Of a DNA stretch of 64,000 nucleotides, positions 1 to 7,946 are shown one piece after another. A program made the position numbers and the translations under genes. Each line of letters starts with the position of its first letter. Within the stretch, counting starts at the first letter, position 1. Origin of the DNA: Candidatus Hydrogenedentota bacterium (GTDB lineage Bacteria; Hydrogenedentota; Hydrogenedentia; Hydrogenedentales; JAGMZX01). The stretch is from assembly GCA_029556545.1 (NCBI GenBank), contig JAKQEQ010000023.1, forward strand, positions 62,001 to 126,000, read 5' to 3'. Under the pieces are notes generated by a model. The model did not search any database. It saw only the letters and a program-made list of their open reading frames with translations, and was not told where the DNA came from.

Positions 1-903
1 AACTATCCCCTCGATGTCAACGGCGACGGCTACCTCGATATCGTGAACGGGGCATGGTGGGGCATGCGCCTCGAATGGCGCGAGAACCCGAAGGGCCAGG
101 CCGGCCTGTGGACCACGCACGAGGTGGCGAAGGTCGGGAATGTCGAGCGCAACGTATTCTGCGATTTCGACGGCGACGGCATCCCCGAGGTGTTCCCCGT
201 GACGAAGCCCGTGCATATCTTCAAGCTCGAACGGGACGCGGACGGCAAGGGAACGGGAAAGTTCCTGCAATACACCATTGACAAGGGGACGGGCGGACAT
301 GGACTGGGCACGGGCGACGTCAACGGCGACGGCAGAACCGATATCGTTCTGTCCGGTGGTTGGCTGGAATCGCCTGCGGACCCCTTTGATGTCGAGGGGT
401 GGGTCTGGCATGCGAAGTTCAACCTCGGGTCCGCGAGCGTGCCCATCCTCGTCCATGACGTGAACAACGACGGACTGAACGATCTCATCGTCGGCGAGGC
501 GCACAACTACGGCCTGTACTGGATGGAACAGGGCAGGGACGAGAACGGCGACCGCACGTGGACCAAGCACATGGTCGAGGAACATCGCTCCCAATTCCAT
601 GATCTCCAGTTGCACGACATCGACAACGACGGCGAACTCGAACTGGTCACGGGCAAACGCTACCGCGCCCACAACGGCCACGATCCGGGTGCGGACGATC
701 CCGTCGGCGTCTACTACTATGAGATCAATGGAGGCGCGTTCGACCGCGTCACCCTCGATTACGGACCGGCGGACAACGCCAGCGGCGTCGGCATCTATTT
801 CTGGGTCGCGGACGTGACCGGCAACGGCTGGAAGGACATCATAGCCCCCGGCAAAGAGGGCTTGTACCTGTTCCGCAACATGGGTCCCGCCGCGAAGGAC
901 TGA
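1..903 (+). CDS. FG-GAP/VCBS repeat protein, C-terminal part (5' end outside window)
   Basis: The frame is open from base 1 and ends in TGA at 901-903, so the window holds only the C-terminal 300 residues. It is built from calcium-binding-style FG-GAP/VCBS blades: DVNGDG, DFDGDG, DVNGDG, DVNNDG and DIDNDG recur, each followed by a short hydrophobic strand such as YLDIVNG or LNDLIVG. Such repeats form beta-propellers in exported or surface proteins. An internal GTG at 43 could be read as a start, but the repeat pattern already runs upstream of it, so it is not used. The exact role cannot be told from this fragment. The next gene is convergent, 26 bases away. Confidence 0.85.
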   Translation, partial: NYPLDVNGDGYLDIVNGAWWGMRLEWRENPKGQAGLWTTHEVAKVGNVERNVFCDFDGDGIPEVFPVTKPVHIFKLERDADGKGTGKFLQYTIDKGTGGHGLGTGDVNGDGRTDIVLSGGWLESPADPFDVEGWVWHAKFNLGSASVPILVHDVNNDGLNDLIVGEAHNYGLYWMEQGRDENGDRTWTKHMVEEHRSQFHDLQLHDIDNDGELELVTGKRYRAHNGHDPGADDPVGVYYYEINGGAFDRVTLDYGPADNASGVGIYFWVADVTGNGWKDIIAPGKEGLYLFRNMGPAAKD

Positions 904-929
904 ACGCGCACAACGATCGGTTCGACGCG

Positions 930-2093
930 TCAGATAAACTGCCGCATAATCGCGTCCAGAACGCCGCCCACATTCTCAGGCGTAATCCCGTACTGGCGAC
1001 AGGCGTTCTCCGCTATGGCGCGGCGGTCCGGGTGTTCGAGGTCGTCCAGGGACGCGAACGCGCCCATCCTGCGCCCGATCTGGAACACGGTCTGGTCCTC
1101 CGGCGACATGGCGAGAAAGCGGTCCAGGAGCGCGAACATTGCCGGTTGGTCCTCGGGCAAACGGCCTTCGAGTTCGCCGATCAGGTTCAGGATGTGATCA
1201 CTGGCAACCACGCTGCTGACGCCGTCGAGGGACGCGATGAAGAGGCGGATTTCGCGGACGGTCTCGACATCGGTGCACTTGTCGAAGCGGCCCGCTTCGT
1301 ATTCCTCGTAGAGCGGCGTATTGGCGGGGATGGCGAGCGTGCGCAGGCGGATGAAGTCGGGATTGATCCGGTTCAGGGCGTCCGCCGACTCGCGCGCGTG
1401 GACCTCGGACAGCGGCCGGCCGCCCAGCCCCGGCATGATGTATTCCGAGAGTTCCATGCCCGCCGCCTTGACCTTGCGCCCCGCGGCGACGTGTTCCGCC
1501 TGCGTCACCCCCTTCTTCATGAAAGCGAGCACCGCATCCGCGCCGGACTCCATGCCGATGTGGACGCGGTTCAGGCCCGCCGCAGCGAGGTCGCGCAGTT
1601 CCTGGTCCGACTTGCGGGCCGCCGTGTGTGCACGCGCGTACGAGGTGATTCGCTCGATCGCTGGGAATCGCGCGCGCAGATGCTCAAGAATCGCGACAAG
1701 GTCCCCGGTTCGCGCGAACAACGAATTCGCATCCTGTAGAAACACGGACCGCATCCCGCCCACCGCCACCCAGTGATAGGCCGCGCGCAGCGCGTCCCGT
1801 TCCTCCGGCGGCGTGCCGCGCGCGATCGCCACATACGCGGCGTGCCGCACATGGCCCGCGCCGTCGGCGGAAGCGCGCAACGCCTCGACGAGCCGGTGGA
1901 CAAGGTCTATATCGCGTCTCACGTGATCGACGGGACGAACGGAGAAGGCCGCGCCCTTGTAGACGGGACAGAAGAGACAACGATTCCAGGGGCAGTTGCG
2001 CGTGACACGAATCAGCAGGCTGTACGCCTCGCTCGGCGGGCGTATCGGTCCTTGCTCGAAACCCTGGTACTCACTTGGCATGGCGGTTGTCAT
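930..2093 (-). CDS. radical SAM protein with a CX4CX2C cluster motif
   Basis: 387 residues. The cluster motif is NCPWNRCLFCPVYKG, with Cys34, Cys39 and Cys42, so the first spacing is four residues rather than the canonical three (CxxxCxxC). A SAM-binding region follows, with the segment HIGMESGADAVLAFMKKG and a glycine-rich MPGLGG. Elp3/B12-independent HemN-like radical SAM proteins have this overall order. The open frame extends upstream to 2369, but the ATG at 2093 (MTTAMPSEY) is chosen because the upstream extension is arginine-rich shadow sequence overlapping the next gene. The gene lies 14 bases downstream of the small gene 2108-2632 and is last in a three-gene minus-strand operon. The substrate is unknown. 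Confidence 0.85.
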   Translation of the reverse strand: MTTAMPSEYQGFEQGPIRPPSEAYSLLIRVTRNCPWNRCLFCPVYKGAAFSVRPVDHVRRDIDLVHRLVEALRASADGAGHVRHAAYVAIARGTPPEERDALRAAYHWVAVGGMRSVFLQDANSLFARTGDLVAILEHLRARFPAIERITSYARAHTAARKSDQELRDLAAAGLNRVHIGMESGADAVLAFMKKGVTQAEHVAAGRKVKAAGMELSEYIMPGLGGRPLSEVHARESADALNRINPDFIRLRTLAIPANTPLYEEYEAGRFDKCTDVETVREIRLFIASLDGVSSVVASDHILNLIGELEGRLPEDQPAMFALLDRFLAMSPEDQTVFQIGRRMGAFASLDDLEHPDRRAIAENACRQYGITPENVGGVLDAIMRQFI

Positions 2094-2107
2094 CGCACGG
2101 GCCGGGA

Positions 2108-2632
2108 TTAGAGATACCCGAGCCCCATCAGGCGGTCGCGCAAGGCCGCCGCGTCCTCCTCGCTGAGTCCGGCCTCTTTCGGTGTGAACAACGCGGCCAC
2201 GGCGTCGTCGCCGGGCGGCGTTTCGCCCACGCACACGTAGCACGCGCCGCTCGAGCCCAGCTTCGCGTCGATCCGGCGCAGCCACGTTTCGAGCGTATCC
2301 GCGTCCACGGGCGCGTCCAGACGGACGTAAGCGAAGTCGGGCCGCTGCGCGTCGAGAAGCGCCTCGCATAACGCCAGCGCCGCCGCCGCATCAGCCGGGC
2401 GGGCTTCCGCGGGCTCCTCCCCCATACCGACGGTTACGCACACGTTGCCTCTCGCGCGTAGGCGCTCCCACGGGCGCGCGTGCGCGTCCCCCGGCGTGAG
2501 GCCCGCATCCCGGGCCGCGTCGCGGGCGCGCCGCAGCAGAGGCCGGCGCTCCGCTGTCAGCGCGGCCTCGATCCGCGCCCACAGGGCCGCCGGGATGCCA
2601 ATCACCACCACGTTATGTAAGGCGTTCGTCAT
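2108..2632 (-). CDS. small protein of unknown function, possibly a reduced AlkP-fold relative
   Basis: 174 residues. The start at 2632 is supported by a perfect AGGAGG just upstream. No catalytic motif is visible. The N-terminus (VVVIGIPAALWARIEAAL) and the C-terminus (LSEEDAAALRDRLMGLGYL) resemble the first strand and the usual ending of bacterial AlkP-superfamily phosphodiesterases, which often start VVVIGLDGATW and end in RALGYL. The protein is far too short for that family and lacks the Asp/Ser/Thr metal site, so if related it is a shrunken, non-catalytic version. That relation is inference from pattern resemblance. The gene sits between two radical SAM genes with short gaps (14 and 53 bases), so it probably works with them. 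Confidence 0.7.
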   Translation of the reverse strand: MTNALHNVVVIGIPAALWARIEAALTAERRPLLRRARDAARDAGLTPGDAHARPWERLRARGNVCVTVGMGEEPAEARPADAAAALALCEALLDAQRPDFAYVRLDAPVDADTLETWLRRIDAKLGSSGACYVCVGETPPGDDAVAALFTPKEAGLSEEDAAALRDRLMGLGYL

Positions 2633-2685
2633 TTCCCTCCTGCGTCCCCTTTCGCTATCTCGTGGCGACGCGTCCGTGCCCGCCG

Positions 2686-3945
2686 TCAGCGCGTGCGCAA
2701 CTGAACCCACTCGCGCGCGCGCGCCAGCGTCTGCTTCACCCCTTGTTCGCGAAGGCTCGATACGGTCCGGCCAAGCAACCGCCTCGCAAGGGAGTGGGTC
2801 GCGACGTGCCGCAGCGGATTGTATTCGGTCCGGTACTTGTACGCCACCTGCTCCATGAGTCCCGGAATGTAGGAAGGACAATCCTTGCAGTAGTGGAGTT
2901 CCTTCCCCGCGCCCAGGACCTCGCGCGCATGCTGCATGTACGGCCCCGTCCAAATCTCCTTCAGGGTCTTGTCGCGGATATTCTCGGCGTGCTCGTCATA
3001 GAACACGCAACACGGGCCCGCCTTCCCATCGACAAGGATGAACAGGCTCAACCAGGCCTCGTAGCAGGTGCTGTTCAGAATCGATTCCGGCTGATTTGTC
3101 GGGCGCGGCGGCGGGTTGCCCTGTTCCGCCCGGAGATAGAAATCCGCGTTCGTCACCACGCCCAGCGCGTCCGCCCGCTCCTTGGCCCGCCGCAAGTGCT
3201 CCGGCAACGCCGCCCGCTGTTCCGCGTTTAATTCGAGTTCGTGCACGCCGTCGAAGTCCCCGATCAAGTGAGAGAATCCGACGGTGCTCGCGCCGAACGA
3301 ATGGGCCAACGCGACGATCTGGTCCAGCTTGTCAAAATTCAGATTGGACATTACGGGGTGGACGGTGAGTTCCGGATAAGCAACACCCCTTCTGTCGCGG
3401 ACGGATTTGAGCGCGCGGAGACATTCCATGGTGCGGTTGAAGGCGCCGCGCGAGCGCATCGCGTCATTGACGCCGATGTCCGCGCCGTCCAGACTCACCT
3501 TGATGCGGTCCCAGCCAATATCGACCAACTCCTCGAAATGCCGTTCCTTGAACAGGGTCGCGTTCGTGTGCAGGATGCCGAACATGCCCAGTTCCTTGAT
3601 CCGCCGGCACATCGCCATCGCCGTCTTCCCGCGGACCATCACCTCGCCGGCCCCCATCACCGTCCACTCGCGAACCCCGAGTTCCGCGCTCTCGTCCACC
3701 AGCAGCAAGAGCCGCTCGTCGTCCACTTCGAACTTCTTGTCGTATATCCCCATCCCGAATTCTTTTTCCGCCCACCGCTCCCAACACATCACGCATTTCA
3801 AGTTGCAGCGGTTGGTGATGTAGATGCTCATCTCCCACGGACCGGGCGTTTCGCCGGCCTGCCACCGCAGGAGACGGCTCCACTTGGTATCCGGGAGGTT
3901 CTTGTATTTCAGGCCAGGCATAATCCGCATTCCAGCCGTATCCAC
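2686..3945 (-). CDS. radical SAM/SPASM domain protein
   Basis: 419 residues. The N-terminal radical SAM core has NRCNLKCVMC (Cys47, 51, 54). The C-terminal part has the cysteine-rich SPASM pattern (TCYEAW, GPCCVFYD, HYCKDCPSY) that binds auxiliary Fe-S clusters. The segment ENIRDKTLKEIW is the typical SPASM link. Relatives modify peptides or act as anaerobic maturases; no precursor peptide is seen here. The start is taken as GTG at 3945 because AAGGAG lies 9 bases upstream; the next ATG at 3930 is too far from it. First gene of the minus-strand operon. Confidence 0.88.
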   Translation of the reverse strand: MDTAGMRIMPGLKYKNLPDTKWSRLLRWQAGETPGPWEMSIYITNRCNLKCVMCWERWAEKEFGMGIYDKKFEVDDERLLLLVDESAELGVREWTVMGAGEVMVRGKTAMAMCRRIKELGMFGILHTNATLFKERHFEELVDIGWDRIKVSLDGADIGVNDAMRSRGAFNRTMECLRALKSVRDRRGVAYPELTVHPVMSNLNFDKLDQIVALAHSFGASTVGFSHLIGDFDGVHELELNAEQRAALPEHLRRAKERADALGVVTNADFYLRAEQGNPPPRPTNQPESILNSTCYEAWLSLFILVDGKAGPCCVFYDEHAENIRDKTLKEIWTGPYMQHAREVLGAGKELHYCKDCPSYIPGLMEQVAYKYRTEYNPLRHVATHSLARRLLGRTVSSLREQGVKQTLARAREWVQLRTR

Positions 3946-4096
3946 ACGCCTCGACTCCTTGCATACCCCGCCATAAAGTGAAACAAGCCGCTTTCCGTCG
4001 ATGTTCCGTCCTTTGACGGAGGGCGGTTATTGTCGCGCCGGACGCGGGCGAGGGAACAGGCTACCGGCCACTCAGTGTACACGGGGACGAACGAGA

Positions 4097-4143
4097 TTCC
4101 AAGGGAACCTGCTGGCGCGCCGACACCGGCCGTAATCTTGGAA
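4097..4143. promoter_or_regulatory. inverted repeat in divergent intergenic region
   Basis: The 263-base gap between the divergent radical SAM operon and the flavoprotein gene holds TTCCAAG and its exact complement CTTGGAA 33 bases apart. This could be an operator shared by the two units, but a seven-base arm is weak evidence. No convincing -35/-10 pair was found in the gap. Confidence 0.2.
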
Positions 4144-4208
4144 CGCTGGACCAATCAAGGTATCATTGGACAATTCATCTTGGCGCGTGTCGAACAGGAG
4201 CAGTATTC

Positions 4209-5891
4209 ATGGGAACCAGTAGGCGTGTTGTAGTCATCGGGGGGGTGGCCGCGGGCACGAAGGCGGCGTCGCGCGTAGCGCGGCTTGATCCCGCGGCGCA
4301 GGTGATGGTCATCGAGAAGGGCGCGCATTTCTCCTATGCGGGGTGCGGCTTGCCGTATTACGTGATGGACCTCGTGCGCGATCAGAAGGACTTGTTGAGC
4401 ACGCCCGCGGGCGTGGTGCGCGACGCGGCGTTCTTTGCGAAGGTGAAGAACGTAAACGTGCGCAGTCGCACCGAAGCGCTCGAAATCGACCGCGACCGGC
4501 GGCGTGTGCGCGTCCGGGACCTGGCCGGCGGCGAGGAGACGTGGGTCGAGTACGACGCCCTGGTGATCGCGACGGGCGCGCGGCCGGTCGTCCCGCCGAT
4601 TCCCGGCATCGACCTGGCCAACGTCACGCCCGTGCACACCGTGCCCGAGGCGGAACGCATCAAGGCGCTCGTGGCGTCCGGCGGCGGCCGCAACGCGGTG
4701 ATCATCGGCGGCGGCCTCATCGGCGTCGAGATGGCGGAGGCGCTCGCGGCGCGCGGTTGCCGCGTCACCATGATCGAGATGCTCCCGCAAGTGCTGAATA
4801 TCCTCGATTGGGACATGGCGAAGCTGGTCGAACAACACATGATCGCGAAGGGCGTGCGCGTCCTGACGGGCGTGCGCGTGACGGCCCTGCGCGGCGAGGA
4901 CCAGGTATCCGCCGTCGCGACGGACGCGGGCGAATTGCCCGCGGACCTCGTGATTGTCGCGGTCGGCGTGCGGCCCAACGCCGATCTCGCGCGAAAGGCG
5001 GGGCTGGCCGTCGGGGACCTCGGCGGCATTACGGTCGATGCCCGCATGCGGACCAGCGACCCGAACATCTACGCCGCGGGCGACTGCGTCGAGAATACGC
5101 ACTTGATTACGGGCGGCCCCTGCTTCGTGCCGCTCGGTTCCACGGCGAACAAACAGGGGCGCGTCGCGGCGAACGCACTGTGCGGCGTCGAGGACGCCTT
5201 CCCCGGCGTGCTCGGCAGCGCCGTGTGCAAGGTCTTCGACTTCTGCGTCGCGCGTACCGGCTTGACCGAGTCCCAGGCGAAGGCCGATGGCCGCGACGTC
5301 GTCAGCGTCATCGCGCCGGGGCCCGACCGGCCGCACTACATGCCCTCGGCGAAGTCGCTTCTCCTTAAGCTCGTCGTGGACCGGTGCACGCGCAAGCTGA
5401 TCGGCGCGCAGGCCGTCGGGCCGGGCGCGGGCGACAAGCGGATCGACGTGGCCGCCATGGCGATCACGGCGGACATGACCGTGGACCAGTTGGCGAAGGC
5501 CGACCTCTGTTACGCGCCGCCGTTTTCCCCCGCGATGGACAACATCATCACCGCCGCGGACGTAGCGCGGAACAAGCTTGACGGCGTATTCGAGGGTATC
5601 TCCGCGCGGGAAGTGAAAGAGAAACTGGACCGGGGCGACCGCCTCGTGCTGCTTGACGCGCGGAGCCCCGCCGAATTCGAGGAAATGCGCCTGCCTCGTA
5701 GCGTGAACATCCCCCTCGGGGCGCTGCGGGCCCGGCACGATGAACTAAATAAGGACGCCGAAATTGTTGCCTTCTGCAAGGTTTCGCTGCGCGGCTACGA
5801 GGCCGCGTTGATCTTGAAGGCCGCAGGCTTCCGCAACGTCCGCGTCCTGGACGGCGGAATCGCCGCGTGGCCTTACGAAAAGGAAACATGA
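4209..5891 (+). CDS. CoA-disulfide reductase/NADH oxidase family flavoprotein fused to rhodanese
   Basis: 560 residues. Residues 7-16 (VVVIGGVAAG) form the FAD-binding Rossmann fold. SYAGCGLPYY holds the single redox Cys46 typical of CoA-disulfide reductase and NADH/persulfide reductases. AVIIGGGLIGVE is the NAD(P)H site, and YAAGDC is the second FAD motif. From about residue 465 a rhodanese domain follows, with VLLDARSPAEF and the active-site loop FCKVSLRG (Cys523). CoADR-rhodanese fusions reduce CoA disulfide, polysulfide or persulfide with NAD(P)H; which substrate is used here cannot be read from sequence. AGGAG lies 8 bases before the ATG. Confidence 0.9.
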   Translation: MGTSRRVVVIGGVAAGTKAASRVARLDPAAQVMVIEKGAHFSYAGCGLPYYVMDLVRDQKDLLSTPAGVVRDAAFFAKVKNVNVRSRTEALEIDRDRRRVRVRDLAGGEETWVEYDALVIATGARPVVPPIPGIDLANVTPVHTVPEAERIKALVASGGGRNAVIIGGGLIGVEMAEALAARGCRVTMIEMLPQVLNILDWDMAKLVEQHMIAKGVRVLTGVRVTALRGEDQVSAVATDAGELPADLVIVAVGVRPNADLARKAGLAVGDLGGITVDARMRTSDPNIYAAGDCVENTHLITGGPCFVPLGSTANKQGRVAANALCGVEDAFPGVLGSAVCKVFDFCVARTGLTESQAKADGRDVVSVIAPGPDRPHYMPSAKSLLLKLVVDRCTRKLIGAQAVGPGAGDKRIDVAAMAITADMTVDQLAKADLCYAPPFSPAMDNIITAADVARNKLDGVFEGISAREVKEKLDRGDRLVLLDARSPAEFEEMRLPRSVNIPLGALRARHDELNKDAEIVAFCKVSLRGYEAALILKAAGFRNVRVLDGGIAAWPYEKET

Positions 5892-5916
5892 ATTAGCAAT
5901 GACAAGGAGCCGCCCC

Positions 5917-7215
5917 ATGAGATGCTTGGTGATCCTGACAGGCTGTATGTTTCTCGCCGTTACCGCGTGCAAGGCGCCGCAACCCGCGTCTACTCCGCAA
6001 CCGGAATCCGCCGCGCCGGAACCCGCGGCCCCCGAGCCGCCAGCGCTGCGCGTGGGCGCCGCCTCCGGCACGGTCAACCCGTCCGAAGGCGTGTTTCTGG
6101 GCGGCTACGGTTATGGCCGGCGCTGCACCGGCGTACACGACAACCTCTACGCGAAGGCGGTGGTCTTCGACGATGGCAAGACCCCGTTGGCGCTCGTCGT
6201 CGTCGACGCGCTCAGCCTGCAATACGCGACCGTCCAGGCCATCCGAGAGGCGGCCTCGAAACGGACCGGCGACCTCGCCATCCCGCCGGAGCGCATCATC
6301 GCGCAGGCCACCCACTCCCATTGCGCCCCCGACACCATCGGTATCTATGGAGCGGACCCCGCGACCTCCGGCGTGGACCCGGCCTATTTGGAACAACTGG
6401 CGATTGTGACGGCGATACAGGTCGAGCGCGCCGTTGCGGCGCTGCGCCCCGCGCGGCTGGTCTGGGCCGAAGCGGAGTGCGTCGGGTGGGCCGTCAACGA
6501 CAGCGAGCCGGACGTGCTCGATAATTCGGTCACCGTCATACAGTGCTTGGACGGATCGGGCGCGAACATCGCGACCTTGACCAATTTCGCCTGCCATCCC
6601 ACGGTGCTCGACGAGGACACCACGCTCGCGGGCGCGGACTGGGTGGGCGCGTTCTACAAGGCCATGGCCCGCGCGCTGCCGGGCGAACACCTGTTCCTCC
6701 AGGGCGCCATCGGGGCGTGGATTCAGCCCCTCACGCCCGAACGCACCTTCGAACTCGCCGATCGTTACGGGCGCGACCTCGCCGAGAAGACGCTTGCGGC
6801 GCTGCGGACGTCCCGGTCCCTCGAAGGAACCGCGATTCGTTTCGCGCGCGAGGTCTTCGATATGCCCCTGCATAACGAATTACTGCGCCAGATGATCGAG
6901 ACGAAGCTCGTCGCACGCGAAATGAGCGACGGCGCCGTCCGGACCGAGGTCGCCTGGTTCGCCGTTGGCGACGCGCAATTCGCGACCCACCCCGGCGAGA
7001 CAGCCCCCATGTTCGCGACGGAAACGCGGGAACTCATGGACAGCGGCCCGAAATGCGTGCTCGGGCTGGCCCTCGATCACGGCGGCTACATCTGCCCGCC
7101 CCACTACTTCGACGACCCCGAGGCAATTCCCCACGCGCCGTACCTGACCAGCATGTCCCCCGGCCGCGACGCCGGCCCTGTCATGATGGCCGCCCTCAAG
7201 GAGATCATTCCTTGA
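5917..7215 (+). CDS. neutral/alkaline ceramidase-like lipoprotein
   Basis: 432 residues from the chosen start. A hydrophobic segment ends in the lipobox VTAC, followed by a Pro/Ala/Glu-rich linker, so the protein is probably an exported lipoprotein. The body resembles the N-terminal domain of neutral/alkaline non-lysosomal ceramidase: an early GGYGYG, then ATHSHCAPD, which corresponds to the family's zinc-binding THTHS motif, and FACHPT later. The activity on ceramide is not certain; many bacterial members act on unknown amides. An ATG at 5899 is in frame, but the second ATG at 5917 has AAGGAG 7 bases upstream and is preferred. The gene follows the flavoprotein by 25 bases. Confidence 0.75.
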   Translation: MRCLVILTGCMFLAVTACKAPQPASTPQPESAAPEPAAPEPPALRVGAASGTVNPSEGVFLGGYGYGRRCTGVHDNLYAKAVVFDDGKTPLALVVVDALSLQYATVQAIREAASKRTGDLAIPPERIIAQATHSHCAPDTIGIYGADPATSGVDPAYLEQLAIVTAIQVERAVAALRPARLVWAEAECVGWAVNDSEPDVLDNSVTVIQCLDGSGANIATLTNFACHPTVLDEDTTLAGADWVGAFYKAMARALPGEHLFLQGAIGAWIQPLTPERTFELADRYGRDLAEKTLAALRTSRSLEGTAIRFAREVFDMPLHNELLRQMIETKLVAREMSDGAVRTEVAWFAVGDAQFATHPGETAPMFATETRELMDSGPKCVLGLALDHGGYICPPHYFDDPEAIPHAPYLTSMSPGRDAGPVMMAALKEIIP

Positions 7216-7236
7216 GAAATGCGAAAGACTTACGAA

Positions 7237-7270
7237 GTCGCCCGCGGGTACACCATAACCGCCGGGCGAC
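7237..7270. terminator. hairpin between convergent genes
   Basis: GTCGCCCG at 7237 pairs perfectly with CGGGCGAC at 7263 across an 18-base loop, between the end of the ceramidase-like gene and the convergent hicB. There is no U-tract, so it is either a bidirectional terminator of the non-canonical kind or an RNA-stabilising hairpin. Confidence 0.35.
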
Positions 7271-7296
7271 CTCCTCTGTTGCGGCCTCGCGCCGCG

Positions 7297-7515
7297 TCAG
7301 GCCGGCACGCTCACGCTCCCCGCGGCGTGTCGAGGTTGCGGGATGGGTTCACCGCTCGCGCGCAGTTCCTCGATATACAGTTCGATGGCCTCGCGGATGT
7401 TCGCGCGCACTTCCTCGAACGTGTCCCCGATACTCACACAGCCCGGCAGATCGGGCACGATTGCGCCCCAGTTGCTGTCGCCTTGCTCGTAGATAACGGT
7501 ATATTCGATATTCAT
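7297..7515 (-). CDS. hicB: HicB-family antitoxin
   Basis: 72 residues, beginning MNIEYTVIYEQ. It has the HicB partial RNase-H-like fold signature: WGAIVPDLPGCVSIGDTFEEVRANIREAIELY. The start ATGA overlaps the stop of hicA by four bases, which is the usual coupled order. There is no added DNA-binding domain at the C-terminus, so repression of its own promoter would need another element. Known role of the family: it neutralises the HicA mRNA interferase. Confidence 0.9.
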   Translation of the reverse strand: MNIEYTVIYEQGDSNWGAIVPDLPGCVSIGDTFEEVRANIREAIELYIEELRASGEPIPQPRHAAGSVSVPA

Positions 7516-7706
7516 GACCGACGTCGCAATCCCGCTTGCTTCAGTATCGCGCTCAGCGTACCCGGCGGCACGTCGTCCGACGGCTTCCCCGGCACAACCA
7601 CAATCCCGGGCTTGCCTGAGTGCCGAAAGATGCGGTGACTCCCACGCGTCCGCGTGATGCGCCACCCATCCTCATACAATAGCTGCAAGACATCTCGCAC
7701 CTTCAT
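7512..7706 (-). CDS. hicA: HicA-family mRNA interferase toxin
   Basis: 64 residues, MKVRDVLQLLYEDGW at the N-terminus, with the catalytic histidine in TRGSHRIFRH and the C-terminal VPGKPSDDVPPGTL typical of HicA double-stranded-RNA-binding-like toxins. The start at 7706 matches the family length; a GTG further up at 7766 would add residues not seen in relatives. It overlaps hicB by four bases. The family cleaves mRNA independently of ribosomes. Confidence 0.92.
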   Translation of the reverse strand: MKVRDVLQLLYEDGWRITRTRGSHRIFRHSGKPGIVVVPGKPSDDVPPGTLSAILKQAGLRRRS

Positions 7707-7946
7707 TATAACATCCCCGCCAGGGAACGACCACGACGTAATAATTGCGACTGCCTCTCTCGCCACACGCGAACGTCATATCCGCCCCGTTCTCCGTCAT
7801 TTTCGTCGACTCGTTCGCCGTGTTGTACGGGAACGCCGCCGTGAACCCATCGACTGCCGCCGCGCCCGCCGCGAGGAGCACCGCCGGGGCCTCGCCTAAT
7901 TCCAAACTCTGTCCGAAAACAGCCAACTGTCCCGTATTGTTGTTCT
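7707..7946 (-). other. intergenic stretch with a possible gene remnant
   Basis: No intact gene. On the minus strand one frame stays open through the whole stretch and reads like ordinary protein (AVFGQSLELGEAPAV, PYNTANESTKMTENGADM), but it has no good start and runs out at the hicA start. It may be the relic of a gene, or chance coding in GC-rich DNA. Confidence 0.25.

Noticed and set aside
4155-5738. A 527-residue minus-strand frame opposite the CoADR-rhodanese gene
   Set aside because: His/Arg/Asp-rich antisense shadow; the plus strand has full FAD, NAD and rhodanese motifs.
7705-7710. TATAAT as the hicA promoter -10 element
   Set aside because: It overlaps the hicA start codon and has no -35, so a transcript from it could not include the start.
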